A DNA stretch of 64,000 nucleotides from Prionace glauca (lineage: Eukaryota > Chordata > Chondrichthyes > Carcharhiniformes > Carcharhinidae). Positions 23,040-32,995 of the stretch are shown here, in pieces. The position numbers were made by a program, and so were the translations under genes. The notes beneath the pieces were generated by a model. It searched no databases. It saw nothing but the letters and a program-made list of their open reading frames with translations, and was not told the DNA's origin. Positions within the stretch are counted from its first letter, which is position 1. Each line of letters starts with the position of its first letter. The DNA lies in assembly GCA_037974335.1 (NCBI GenBank), contig CM075760.1, positions 58,185,812 through 58,249,811 of the forward strand. Reading direction: 5' to 3'.

Positions 23040-23640
23040 TAGAGGTTTACTTAAGTGCAGGAATAACACTGACACATTTTACTGAAATATATACAGGATC
23101 AGTATCGAACATTACATATCCAGAGAGAATGTCTAGTGCAATGTAAACTGAGTTCTGATCTAGCAGAGTATTAACAGAGCCAGACTGTATTTTAATATAA
23201 ACAGGGGCCTGATCCAACAAAATAGAAATGCCGAGTGCCATGTGGCGGTGGTCAAAGCCAGATTCCATTGACACCCACATCCCATGAAAGAAACATTTTT
23301 TAAAAATGACATTGATAAGGAAAAGAAAACTGAAACAGTCTATTCTGCAGTTTTACTGATATAAGAGCTTGTGTGACATCAACTGAGACATTGCCGACTT
23401 ATTAATGATACGGGACCGAGATTTATATGAGCTGAGATGGAGCCAAGTGCATTAGTAATAATGACTGGTACAGGATTGAGACATGTTTAATCTGAGATTG
23501 AGTCCAGAGTGTTAGTGATAACTATTGATACAGAACCCTGACTGATATAAACTAAGACAGAGCCTACTTTATTTGTAATAATTTTTGATACAGACCGAGA
23601 CTGATACACACTGAGATTCGGACAATGAAGCACAGAGAAG
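23040..23640 (+). repeat. degenerate ~60-bp repeat block, centre copy
   Basis: Four or more diverged units are best seen at 23410-23640. Each runs roughly 'gagactgatataaactgaga', then a 'cagagccnagtg' word, then 'ttagtaataa-tgatacag', with spacing of 57-62 bases. This is the plus-strand form of the blocks at 2160-3330, 22280-22700 and 58326-58506. It is not coding and shows no CRISPR-like constancy. Confidence 0.65.
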
Positions 23641-24119
23641 GAATTGCAAAGTCCAATAAAACTGAGATATGGCGTAGTCTTAAATAATCAAACACATTGT
23701 TTCTGCAGCGTTAATTTAGACATGACGAATGACCTATTAGCATAATAATTGTGGCAGAACCATGTGTAACGCATGAAGACTCTATTTCCAGTTTAGTATA
23801 AGGTGGCAAATGTTGTGAGGCAGTAAGAATTAAGATACAGCCTCTTGTCAGATTAGAACAGACATAGCTCATTGCGATCATAACTTAGAAATTATAATAT
23901 TAACAGGGCCGCTACCTCATATATGAATACCTGAAATTGAGCCGAGTGTAGGAAAATACAACTTAGATAGGACCTCCTGGAATGTGATCCAGGCAGAGCC
24001 TAGTGTCACTAAGCTGAAGAATTCCTGAAAAACTCTGTGACTGAGATGATTGATCATTAACAACAACAACAACCGCCTTCCTTTGTGTTCCAGCCAATGA
24101 ACTGTGTTCCCTCTGATTC

Positions 24120-24335
24120 CCATTAACTGCAGCGGTGGTGAGCCGCCTTCTTGACCCGCTGCAAAACCTGCAGTGTAGGTACTCCCATGGTGCTGTTAGG
24201 GAGGGTGCTCATGGATTCCGACCCAGCGACTGTATAGGAATGGTAATATTTGTTCAAATCAGGTTGATGAGAGTCTTGGAGTGCAATTTTCAGGCAGGGT
24301 TGTTCCATTCCACCGATCATCATCAATTAATACAG
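24120..24335 (-). mobile_element. LINE C-terminal fragment (second LINE family)
   Basis: Minus-strand translation ends 'STMGVPTLQVLQRVKKAAHH', the C-terminal pattern of a common fish non-LTR family distinct from CR1. The plus-strand form is 'tgctgttagggaggg' followed by 'attccgacccagcgac'. The same family recurs at 41090-41470 (minus) and 42940-43085 (plus, RT motif). Confidence 0.65.
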
Positions 24336-25439
24336 ATAAACAATTATTTCACCAATTATATCTAACACTTTGCGGGGGGGGGGGGGGGGGAAACCAGAAT
24401 ACTACGGATTCCGCAAACGGAAACAAAAGCAATAAATTCTGAAAAAATCTCAACAGGTCTGACAGGACCTGTGGAAAGAGAATAAAGCCAACGTTTTGAG
24501 TCAGGAAACCCTTTTTTTATACTTGGAGAAATTTGAAGAGGATGGTTAAATTGGGAAATGATGAGAATGGATAAGGATTATAAAGTTTTTGTTTCAGGTT
24601 ATAGTTAGTGATTAAAGTTTGATTTGGTTAGTTAGGATGGAGAAATTGATGATGACATTTAGGATCAGTATGTGAATGGATGTAAGTTGTGTCTGGCTCG
24701 AAATAGTGTATATCATCAAACAGTAACTACTTAAACTATTCCCATCTCACAGGAAAGTTATACAGCTTCTCTGACACCTTGTCAAAAACAATGGCGATCT
24801 CTAGAACGCATCACGAATACTCTGCCGAAGCGTCTTCCAGACTGGAGACGTTGACTCTATTTTGTCTGCACAGATGTTGTAGGACCTATTGAGATTTTAC
24901 AGCATTTTCAGTTTGTTTTCAGTATTTCATTCTATACATCATACAATTGCAATTTGGTTGGAATGATTGATTGATATGAACATTTATTGACAATATATTG
25001 ACCTTTCTGTGACCAAGGAATAAAACCTGTCCCAGAATTCAGCGGGGAATGGAATTAATTCAGCCCGAGGATAATGAACAGCTACCCAGCAGCCTCTGCG
25101 CTTCATTAACATGCAACATGTCATCGCCACACAGGAAGTCCTGGTCCATACCTGGAGTGTGTGATGATTTTCAAAATAATGATATGAATGAAACCAGCTG
25201 TATCTCATGTGAAGTTACAGAATCTTTAAATCCTGATTTATTATTACATTGTTTTGGGAAGTAATGTCACACTTGCAGTGGTTCAGTGAGTCTCGCAATA
25301 TTTCTGTTGCTTCGTTATTTATTTCTCACCCTGTTACCTTCTCTAATTTGGTGAGGACATGTTTGGTGATGTGTTGTACGTCAAAGAGCCACATGTTTCA
25401 AATATTACAATCTCTCCTCAAACTAATCATCTTCACTCT
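24336..25439. other. non-coding; poly-G tract and repeat remnants
   Basis: A run of 17 G lies at 24374-24390. Remnants of the repeat found in psi-VH lie at about 24400-24540 and 24815-24920 ('gcacagatgttgtaggacc'). No gene recognised in the rest. Confidence 0.5.
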
Positions 25440-27880
25440 TTTCATATTGGATATGAAGATTCAGCATCAGCAGAGAAATGAACCATCCGAGCCGCAGGAA
25501 GGTTTCCTCCTTCTCTTCGTGAGGATCAGCTTGCAAACTCTCGATAAACTCGGGATGGATTTCACCCAAACACTCTGGAAGAATTGGAGGTATTCGACTG
25601 ACACAAATGAAATAAAGGAGCTGATCCATATTATGAAATAATCAAGGACAAATAGGGGAATGTCGAATAGCATATTTCAATGCCATCTATCAATGTATCC
25701 AGGCATATATTCCAAATATTCAGGCATCAAACTATCGTTCATCCAAATGTCATTCATTCCTGCACCAACACAGTAAGACATTTATTGTTTGCGTAGATTG
25801 TGACATAATATTCATTTAATTGATCCAGTGATCCAGAGGCCCAGGACAATGTTGTGAAGTCAAGAATATAAATCGGGCCATTACAGAAAGTAGAATCTGA
25901 ATTCAATTGGTAAATCTGGAATAGATACTAATAGTGACCACAGGGATCTCTCAGATTCCCCAATAGAGGAAATCTGCCATCACTACCTGGTCTCACATGG
26001 ATGTGACTCCAGATGGAGAGCAAAATGATGGGTGTTTTAATACCTTCAGAAGTGGCCTGGAAAAGGAGTCAGTCCAAGGGAATTTGGGACAGGAAAAACT
26101 GCTGGTCTTTCTACCAACTCAAACATTCCATGGAAAAATAAGGGAAATAAAATACAAACATAGATGTCCATGTATCACCTCTCTGAGACATCTCTCAGTT
26201 TGCCTGTAATTCTTTATATCCATCCATCTATCACAATATCCTGATGCGTTGGGGGAAAAAAAATCTTTTTTGTTGCTAACGGGGTGTCAAAGAAGCGAGG
26301 TGACTTTCCTTTCTTTAATGATGGGAAAAATCATCTAATTCACAACTTTTAAAAATTAAAGTGCCTCCAATACTGTTGCTGGGTAGATTTGTAAATAAAT
26401 AGTCCGTATTGACAACATGAAGGGTTTTAAGTTGGCTTGCAGCCAAGCGGTCAGTACTGAGGAAACAGATCTTTGATGTACTGCACAAACACCCCCAGAT
26501 ATTTCTTGTCAATAACTTTGAGATTTGACAGCAGCCTGGATTGCTGCCAAATACTGTGTGGGACAGATTAGCGTGAATGTGAATGGAAAGTATGGGATTC
26601 AGCCATTTAAACAATAAATGTTTCATTCCCTCAAGAAAGACACATTTTAAATCGTAATCATTCTCATCAAATATTTTCATTCAATGAAAATATTATGTTC
26701 ATTATGTGAGTAAATAATATCACAAAACAATAAAGTGACCATTATATTTTCATTTGTATAGTTTCCAAGTAAATTTTATTCCAATAATTAATGTTTATTA
26801 ATCACTTCATGAAATGTGAGAGAGAGAAGTTGATGGGACCGATTCCCCAGTGAAGTGAAATCAATGCAATGGCATGAAATAATATTAAAACATCATAAAA
26901 CTGACATGAACAACGGGGATTCCTATAATATTCTGAAAGTTCTGCGCCCTATTGAAACAGCAGCGTCTCTTGTACCAGATTTGCACTGTGCTCTATTGTA
27001 CAGTATAATCTGATTTCTGTTATTGAACTGTTCCTGTCATAGCTGTCAATGAATGGAGAAATGATTAGTTCATAACTTGATTCAATGAAAGATAAAACAT
27101 TTATTCTTGTGATACTGTGCAATGTACCATGTGTGTTCCCAATACCAGCAAATGTTCGACAGCCGGTGACCATTAGAATGAGCTGAAATGCACTGGATAC
27201 TGAAGGAGAACTTCAATGATCTCCATGTCCGTTCCGATTCATTAACTTCTGTGTCAAAAATCAATTTAATTTTATGTTTCTCTGTCAACTCACTATTTAA
27301 TTATCAGGCGGTTGGGATTCTTATTATTTTCAAAGGTCTGTCTTCAAGATTGGGGCAGTTTGAAAATATAAGGAGAAACATTGTATTGTGTGAGAGTTTC
27401 TTCTCATCTCCAAAACCAATTGTACAGTGATAGTCATCCACACTGAAAATAGAATCACGTTGTATATTCTACACATTTAGTTACAGAAATCGATGGTATT
27501 TCTTCTGATAAATTGTGCTTTATTATTATAATGTGACAGAGACACAGAATTGTTGCAAAATTGTCTAATGTTCCAAAATGTTATTTCATCATTTTTAGAT
27601 TTCTTTTCTTGTTGGGGATGTGGTAATAAAATCACCATATTTACAATGGAATTGGTTATTTAAATAAACAAATAATGAATTGCATTGTCATCATCAGAAA
27701 TAATGGGGACAATACAATAAACAGATTCAAACAAATATCCCGATACAGATAAAATGCCCATTTTAATATTAATTATTGTAAATTTCGGACTCCATTCTGT
27801 TAGGGGTGGGACATGGATCCAGTCGCCGCCTCCAGCAGGGAATCAACAGGCGGCGCCTGAAAAGCCGCCCCTTCTGCCGG
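25440..27880 (+). repeat. VH 5'-flank duplication, copy 2
   Basis: Counterpart of 14540-17420, collinear with it and ending at the intact VH promoter. It lacks the SINE and other repeats that interrupt copy 1. No gene is recognised within it. It presumably carries whatever distal VH regulatory sequence exists. Confidence 0.75.
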
Positions 27881-27881
27881 G

Positions 27882-27889
27882 TATTTAAA
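27882..27889 (+). promoter_or_regulatory. TATA-like box of VH
   Basis: 'tatttaaa' lies 80 bases before the leader ATG, placing a start site near 27910-27920. No octamer (ATGCAAAT or ATTTGCAT) was found within 300 bases upstream, although this element marks most vertebrate Ig V promoters. Confidence 0.6.
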
Positions 27890-27968
27890 TACCGCTCACT
27901 GGGACCGGAATCCAACAGTCCGGGAGCTGAGTTCCTGACACAACCATTTCCCCCAAATCACCAGAAAG

Positions 27969-28014
27969 ATGAGGTCAGCGATTTCTCTCAGTTTGTTGCT
28001 GACTTTCTTATCCG
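27969..28014 (+). CDS. IgH VH leader exon
   Basis: ATG at 27969 opens a hydrophobic signal peptide, MRSAISLSLLLTFLSG, cut after the first base of the last codon by a consensus donor (G|GTGAGT, donor at 28015). The second part of the leader is at the start of the next exon after a 118-base intron, the standard split leader of vertebrate V genes. This ATG is the only one in frame with a good signal peptide and lies 80 bases from the TATA box. The leader directs the heavy chain into the ER. Confidence 0.93.
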
Positions 28015-28132
28015 GTGAGTATTTTTTTTGTAATTGTCCAAGTCTCTCACTGCTGACTTTGCAACAAAGATTGAGACAGTAACAATCATTTCACCAGGAT
28101 TTATCCTCGGAGTTTTTGATCTATTTTTACAG

Positions 28133-28437
28133 GTGTCCAGTCGGATGTTGTGTTGACTCAGCCAGACGCAGAGACCGGGCGTCCCGGAGGCTCCCTGACA
28201 CTGACCTGTAAAACCAGCGGCTTCAATCTTGGCAGCTACTGGATGTTCTGGGTCCGACAGGTTCCCGGACAGGGGCTGGAGTGTGTGGTTAGCTACTATA
28301 GTTCATCAAACAACTACTACGCCCCAGCGATTAAGGGTCGATTTACTGCGTCCAAAGACACTTCAAACAACATCTTCTCTTTGGACATGACGAGGCTGAA
28401 GACCGAAGACACCGCCATCTATTACTGTGCAAGACAC
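28133..28437 (+). CDS. IgH VH segment, unrearranged
   Basis: The acceptor AG at 28131-28132 joins in phase 1 to give the leader end 'GVQS' and mature '[20 protein letters not shown]'. Framework 1 Cys is in 'LTCKTSGF', framework 2 is '[17 protein letters not shown]', FR3 has '[14 protein letters not shown]', and the second Cys is in 'AIYYCARH'. It contributes the antigen-binding V domain of the mu heavy chain. The reading frame is open from leader to RSS. One oddity is a Cys (TGT) where framework 2 nearly always has Trp ('GLEWV'). A 23-spacer RSS follows directly. Germline configuration is clear, since D and J lie separately downstream. The upstream psi-VH at 17421 is its decayed relative. Confidence 0.95.
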
Positions 28438-28476
28438 CACAGCGAGAGGAACCAGGGATGGACCCGAACAAGAACA
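28438..28476 (+). promoter_or_regulatory. VH recombination signal (23-RSS)
   Basis: Heptamer CACAGCG (28438-28444, one change from CACAGTG), spacer of exactly 23 bases, nonamer ACAAGAACA (28468-28476). Position and spacer are as expected for a shark VH. RAG1/RAG2 would cut just before the heptamer. Confidence 0.93.
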
Positions 28477-28828
28477 GCTCGAGAGGGAATTCAGCAACTT
28501 CTATCATAACCTGAAGGTCAGTAACTGTTTTAAATATAATAATAACGCCAGTAATCAGAACCAAAACACAAACCACTTGTGACAAACCTAACGTCGTGAA
28601 AATTAAACATTGTTAGGAAAACGCGCAGACATAATGGGCTGAGATTTTCACTGTGTTTATATTTACTGTTTCAGATAGATATAATGCTCATTTTACTATT
28701 TCTGATACTTGGAGGAGGTGTTTCTAGATTGTGTTTTGTAAACTGCTGCATAAATTGTAAATTACATCAGGAATACGGGTCTATTTGAAGTAAATATTGA
28801 GCGGCAGTACTGAACAGAGAGTGAGTGC
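28477..28828. other. V-D1 intersegment DNA
   Basis: AT-rich, no gene or repeat seen. Short V-to-D spacing (about 0.4 kb) is typical of shark IgH clusters. Confidence 0.7.
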
Positions 28829-28907
28829 AGTTTCTGTGCGGGTGTGTATCACTGTGATACTACGGGAGCCACAGTGCTGAGCACAGCGACATCCTCATAC
28901 AAAAACC
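28829..28907 (+). other. IgH D1 segment with 12- and 22-RSS
   Basis: Core D1 is 28857-28869 (atactacgggagc, 13 bases). 5' side: nonamer AGTTTCTGT (28829-28837), 12-base spacer, perfect heptamer CACTGTG (28850-28856). 3' side: perfect heptamer CACAGTG (28870-28876), 22-base spacer, perfect nonamer ACAAAAACC (28899-28907). The 12 on the left accepts the VH 23-RSS, and the 22 on the right pairs with the 12-RSS of D2. It encodes part of CDR3 in any frame. Confidence 0.93.
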
Positions 28908-29220
28908 TCAGAAAAAGGGATTGTTCAAATTGGTAATCAATATAATAGCAGGATTTCTAAAGCAAACGAGGCTTCAAAGAAATAATGTGTGGACGTAATA
29001 TTAGTTTGTGATTAGGTATAAAACTCTTTCCATAAAATCTATATTGACCGACATGCTAAATCTACACGGAGAGTTTAAAAGCAATCCGACACCCTTTCTA
29101 AATATAATGACCAGGTCAAGTTGAAATAACTCACTTGTTCGCTTTTGGATGAGGCAGAATCAGATATTTGAGAGAACAGTGAAATTAAATCTCTGTATTT
29201 TACAGTTAGCAGGCGGGCAC
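28908..29220. other. D1-D2 intersegment DNA
   Basis: About 310 bases of AT-rich sequence. No feature seen. Confidence 0.7.
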
Positions 29221-29288
29221 AGTATTTGACATGCTGGGTATCACGGTGATATATGGATGGCACAACAGTTGCTATCAATACAAAAAAC
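29221..29288 (+). other. IgH D2 segment with two 12-RSS
   Basis: Core D2 is 29249-29260 (atatatggatgg, 12 bases). 5' side: nonamer AGTATTTGA (29221-29229), 12-base spacer, heptamer CACGGTG (29242-29248, one change). 3' side: weak heptamer CACAACA (29261-29267), 12-base spacer (29268-29279), nonamer ACAAAAAAC (29280-29288). The two 12-spacers allow V or D1 on the left and J on the right. The 3' heptamer keeps CACA but departs from GTG, which may lower its efficiency. Confidence 0.88.
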
Positions 29289-29617
29289 CCTCAGCGCTAA
29301 TTGACCGAGTCTCGGGCAGTGCTCTGTTTTACAATTCAGCATTATTTACAATGCTGCATTATTTATGTCCCAGCACTACGCAAATAACAAGAATCAATAT
29401 GAAAAAATTATGATAACTATTTGATTATCAGTTAGTGTTTTCAATAACTTGATCATGTGATCCCATGTGAAATATAAAACATTAAGGTTATTTATGTTCA
29501 GCGAACGGTATCCACCAGGATAGTAATAATTTCATGAAAAATGCAATGATTTACTTCCCCTCTGGCTTGTGATTTTGTGTAAATACTGATGGGTTTCTGT
29601 CTATTTTGTGCAGGGAT

Positions 29618-29656
29618 AGTTATTGTGTGGCCCAGCCTAGAGAATGTGACACTGTG
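29618..29656 (+). promoter_or_regulatory. JH recombination signal (23-RSS)
   Basis: Nonamer AGTTATTGT (29618-29626), spacer of 23 bases, perfect heptamer CACTGTG (29650-29656) directly before the J coding sequence. It pairs with the 12-RSS of D2. Confidence 0.92.
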
Positions 29657-29704
29657 ACGCTATGGACTACTGGGGACAAGGGACCATGGTGACGGTGACA
29701 GCAG
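29657..29704 (+). CDS. IgH JH segment
   Basis: Encodes (T)AMDYWGQGTMVTVTA with the hallmark W-G-x-G beta-bulge motif of J segments. It ends one base into a codon at a consensus donor (G|GTAAGA, donor 29705), the phase 1 needed for CH1 at 47162. It completes framework 4 of the variable domain. Only one J is present, as in shark clusters. It is separated from D2 by about 0.37 kb and from CH1 by an unusually long 17.5-kb intron. Confidence 0.96.
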
Positions 29705-30119
29705 GTAAGAACCATGCATTTATTTAGTCAGTGTTTTATTTGAATTTTTGTTTTATATTTTTCTCGATTTTATTAATTCACTTGTTCACTGAAATGTGGT
29801 TTGGTGGATTCCGTGCTGAAAATCTTTACAATGTTTCAGGTGCTCCTGCTTAAATTGCGGTTATAGCATTATGTTAATTGATAAAAGGTGAATTCAGTCT
29901 CTTGTGATTTGGTGTTTATCTGCTGAGGACTTTGTTTGGCTGGGTTACATGAAATGCGTTCCTTTTGTTAAACAGTTCGGCGTTTCTGCAATGTTTAATC
30001 TCAGTGACATCTCGTGGCTGCGAGTTGTACCATCTACTCCACAAGTGTTAGAAATCCAACCCAACCTTAACAAAATGTGTTAAACTGTCTGCATTAATGC
30101 CATGAACATGTTCCGCTTA

Positions 30120-31050
30120 ATCACAATGCTGGTTTTGTTGTGTTTTTGTTTTGCTCAGTTTAATTATTAGTTACTTTGGTGATGGGCGGATTGGCTGGAT
30201 TTTAAATTGAGACTTTCCGCCAATGTGAAATTTGATTCTGTTGAAACTGTTTGTAGAATTGAGCTGCTTCTTCATGAACCGGGGTTCAGACCCTCAGTGA
30301 TGCATTTTTCTGGTGAGGAGATTGTCTATCTCGGTGATTTTGAAAAAGTGAAATTTGTGAAATGGTTTGGCGATTCTGCATTGTTCATACTCCGTGATAC
30401 TGTGCTGTTATACACTTTGTGATTGAATCCAGAGTCTGCGGGTTTTAAACTATTTGACATGTGCCTACACAGAGAATTCAGGCCGGGTTTATTGCATTTG
30501 TATTTTTTTTAATCGTAATCCAAAACACAGTTTGCCACTGCATTCCCAATTTGGGGTACGTGCAATGTTTTACCTGATGGCTGCAGGTAAATGTTTAAAT
30601 ATGTTTGAAATCTTTTTGAAATATGACCCAATATGAATAGGATGTGGTAACATTTCAATGTTAATTTGTTGTACATATTTCACCTCCTCACAATGCTGTT
30701 GCTTTTTCCAGATTTCTGTTTAGTTTAGTCATTCATATATTTGGTGACGAGCTGGTTTGCCGGATTTGATACTGAAATTTTCTTGCGATGATATTTTTGA
30801 TTTTATTGAATGGATACATTCAACAGGTTCATTCCCTCAGTGATGTGTTTTGGTGTGTTTCTGTTGAGGAGGTTCTGCGGTTCGGTCGCTATGAATGTTA
30901 AAATGTGTGCAATGGTTTGGTGTTTCGGCGTTGTTTAAACTGGGTGGCACTGAGCAGTTACATATTTTCTGGTTGAATGCAAACAAACTATGAGTTTGAA
31001 AATCCTTGCAGGGAGAAAACAGGCAGGTTTTGAAAACAAAAACAAACATA
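30120..31050 (+). repeat. ~0.55-kb direct duplication downstream of JH
   Basis: Three landmarks recur with constant offset: 'ggctggattttaaattgaga' at 30191 and a diverged form at 30750; 'ccctcagtgatgc/tgttt' at 30291 and 30835; 'tggtttggcg/tttctg' at 30364 and 30913. The offset is about 545-560 bases. A further diverged piece is at 31602-31700. The copies are strongly diverged and non-coding. Confidence 0.65.
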
Positions 31051-31779
31051 TTACAGCATTTTTAATTAAAGTTAAACGAACGTTTACAGATTAAAATAAA
31101 TCATAACATACAACGTTCACTGGGACACTAAGTCGTTGCTGCAACTACAGACTTCTCATTAACAAATTTAATCGTAAAATTAATATAAATTAAATATTTT
31201 TAAATAGGTAATATAACTCCACGTTCACCAAAGATCATTTTATATTAATATCATTATTCATTATTCCCTCCTAATAGTTCTGCTGTGCTTCACACTCAAT
31301 TAACATGACCAGAAATGTTTTTATGCTGGAAATATTTTGTGATAATTCCGGAAACTGTTTCAATGAGAACAATCTGTTTCCACAGCAGCGCTCAGTTCAT
31401 CAAGATGCTTTGCATTAATTGTTATATCCCAATGAAGTTCGCTTTCACTTAAATACGAATTTTAGAGAATAAGACGTGGCTATTTGGTATTTTTGTGTCC
31501 GATTATTACATTCTTTCTGTGGAGGCACAGCATTCCTTCCAATTCATTTGTAGTTGGATGTCAAGGGAGTTAATTACTCATGTCATCTCAAAATTTTTGG
31601 AATGGTTTGGTGTTTCTCAATTGCTTTTGTATTTTGTTGAGCACCGTGATCCTGAGCGGTTACACTTTTTCCAGCTAAATGAACAAAAGGCAAACTATGT
31701 CTAAAAATTATTTTCAAGATAAAACAAACAAGTATCAAAAAAAATGCATGCCAGGACATTTTATTCATGTTAACTAATA

Positions 31780-32110
31780 GTAGCAGATTATAATGAAACA
31801 TGATTTATAATTCTTACTGTGTCACTATATCCCTGTTAGGGACATTACACTACCATAAATCTGTTACATTTGATGTGCTCATTTTCAGAAAAAAAATATA
31901 TTTTATGCCCAATTTTCTAGATTTAAGACAGAGGTACAGGTAGTTAAAAGTTGAAGGGGATTTTGAAATTAATATCTGTTTAATTTAAAATAAGTTATCG
32001 ATTCTTTGTTGTAATTTGACAATTGACCACTTAGAATCCCACAATTTGAATAAACTTGACAGAGTGAACACAGTTTTCTGACAGGTGGAATTCGCTAACA
32101 GTAAGCAATT
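31780..32110 (+). repeat. intron duplication, copy 1
   Basis: Corresponds in order to 39740-40620. Shared wording includes 'tgttcattttcag' versus 'tgctcattttcag', 'gtttaatttaaaa-aggttat' and 'ttgacagattgaacag' versus 'ttgacagagtgaacac'. This copy is uninterrupted. Confidence 0.7.
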
Positions 32111-32995
32111 GTTCAATTAATGGTGTTTGAATTGTCGTAAGGTGTCAACAGAAACTGGATAGAGATTGACAAGTTAATACATGAAATTCAAAAAGATTAT
32201 TTTACATACAAGTATGATAATATTATTTAATAATATTTGTAATATAGTAATATTTGTTCTACACTTGATAATAACATCGTGGTTCCATTACTGCTAAAAA
32301 CAGAATAAATGTTAAATAAAGATGAATAAATGACAGGATAGAATAATCGATTCTATTGGAACATTATGTTTAATTCGTATTAAATATTATACTGAAGAAA
32401 AAGTCTCGACTTACTTTGTGCATCATTTTTCAATGTTGCAGAGGATTTGAATCAATTGTCCTCACTGATTTTTGTCACTGTTTAATTCAGATCTTCTTAA
32501 ATTAATCAATATTTTCAGTATGTAAATTATATGGATGATCCAAATTATTCAATCTAAGAAGCAGTTTCATCGATCTCAAACCGTCAGGTCGTTACAGCAA
32601 ATACAAATACAGAAGCACGCATTTTAAAACGTTTGTAGGTTATAATAAGGCGTTGGGAGTAAAAGTGGAAATGAAAAACATTACAATGTGATTCGATTTA
32701 AGCAAATGAAATTCAAATGTCTGAATATTTCCACTCAGTAATTTGAAGTTTATTGTTTAAGATTTAATTTAAACCTTATTACTTCACAATGTTCGAGGGA
32801 AAGACACGTTTTGAATGATTGAAAACTGATTTTATTGCGGAGTACAAATCAGTAACAGGAGAACTAACTGCCAATTAACAATAACAAAATATAATATTGG
32901 AGCTAATTAATTCAAAACAAAATACCTTGAATATTGTACTGCTGTACAACATATCATCTGTTTTAAAGAATATTTAATGGTATCAAAAATGAATT

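Noticed and set aside
23040-23640. CRISPR-like array of ~60-bp spacing
   Set aside because: Units are diverged throughout with no constant repeat and variable spacer division, and the host is a vertebrate.
28477-29220. Germline-joined V-D or D-J segment
   Set aside because: V, D1, D2 and J are each separated by several hundred bases with intact signals, so nothing is pre-joined.
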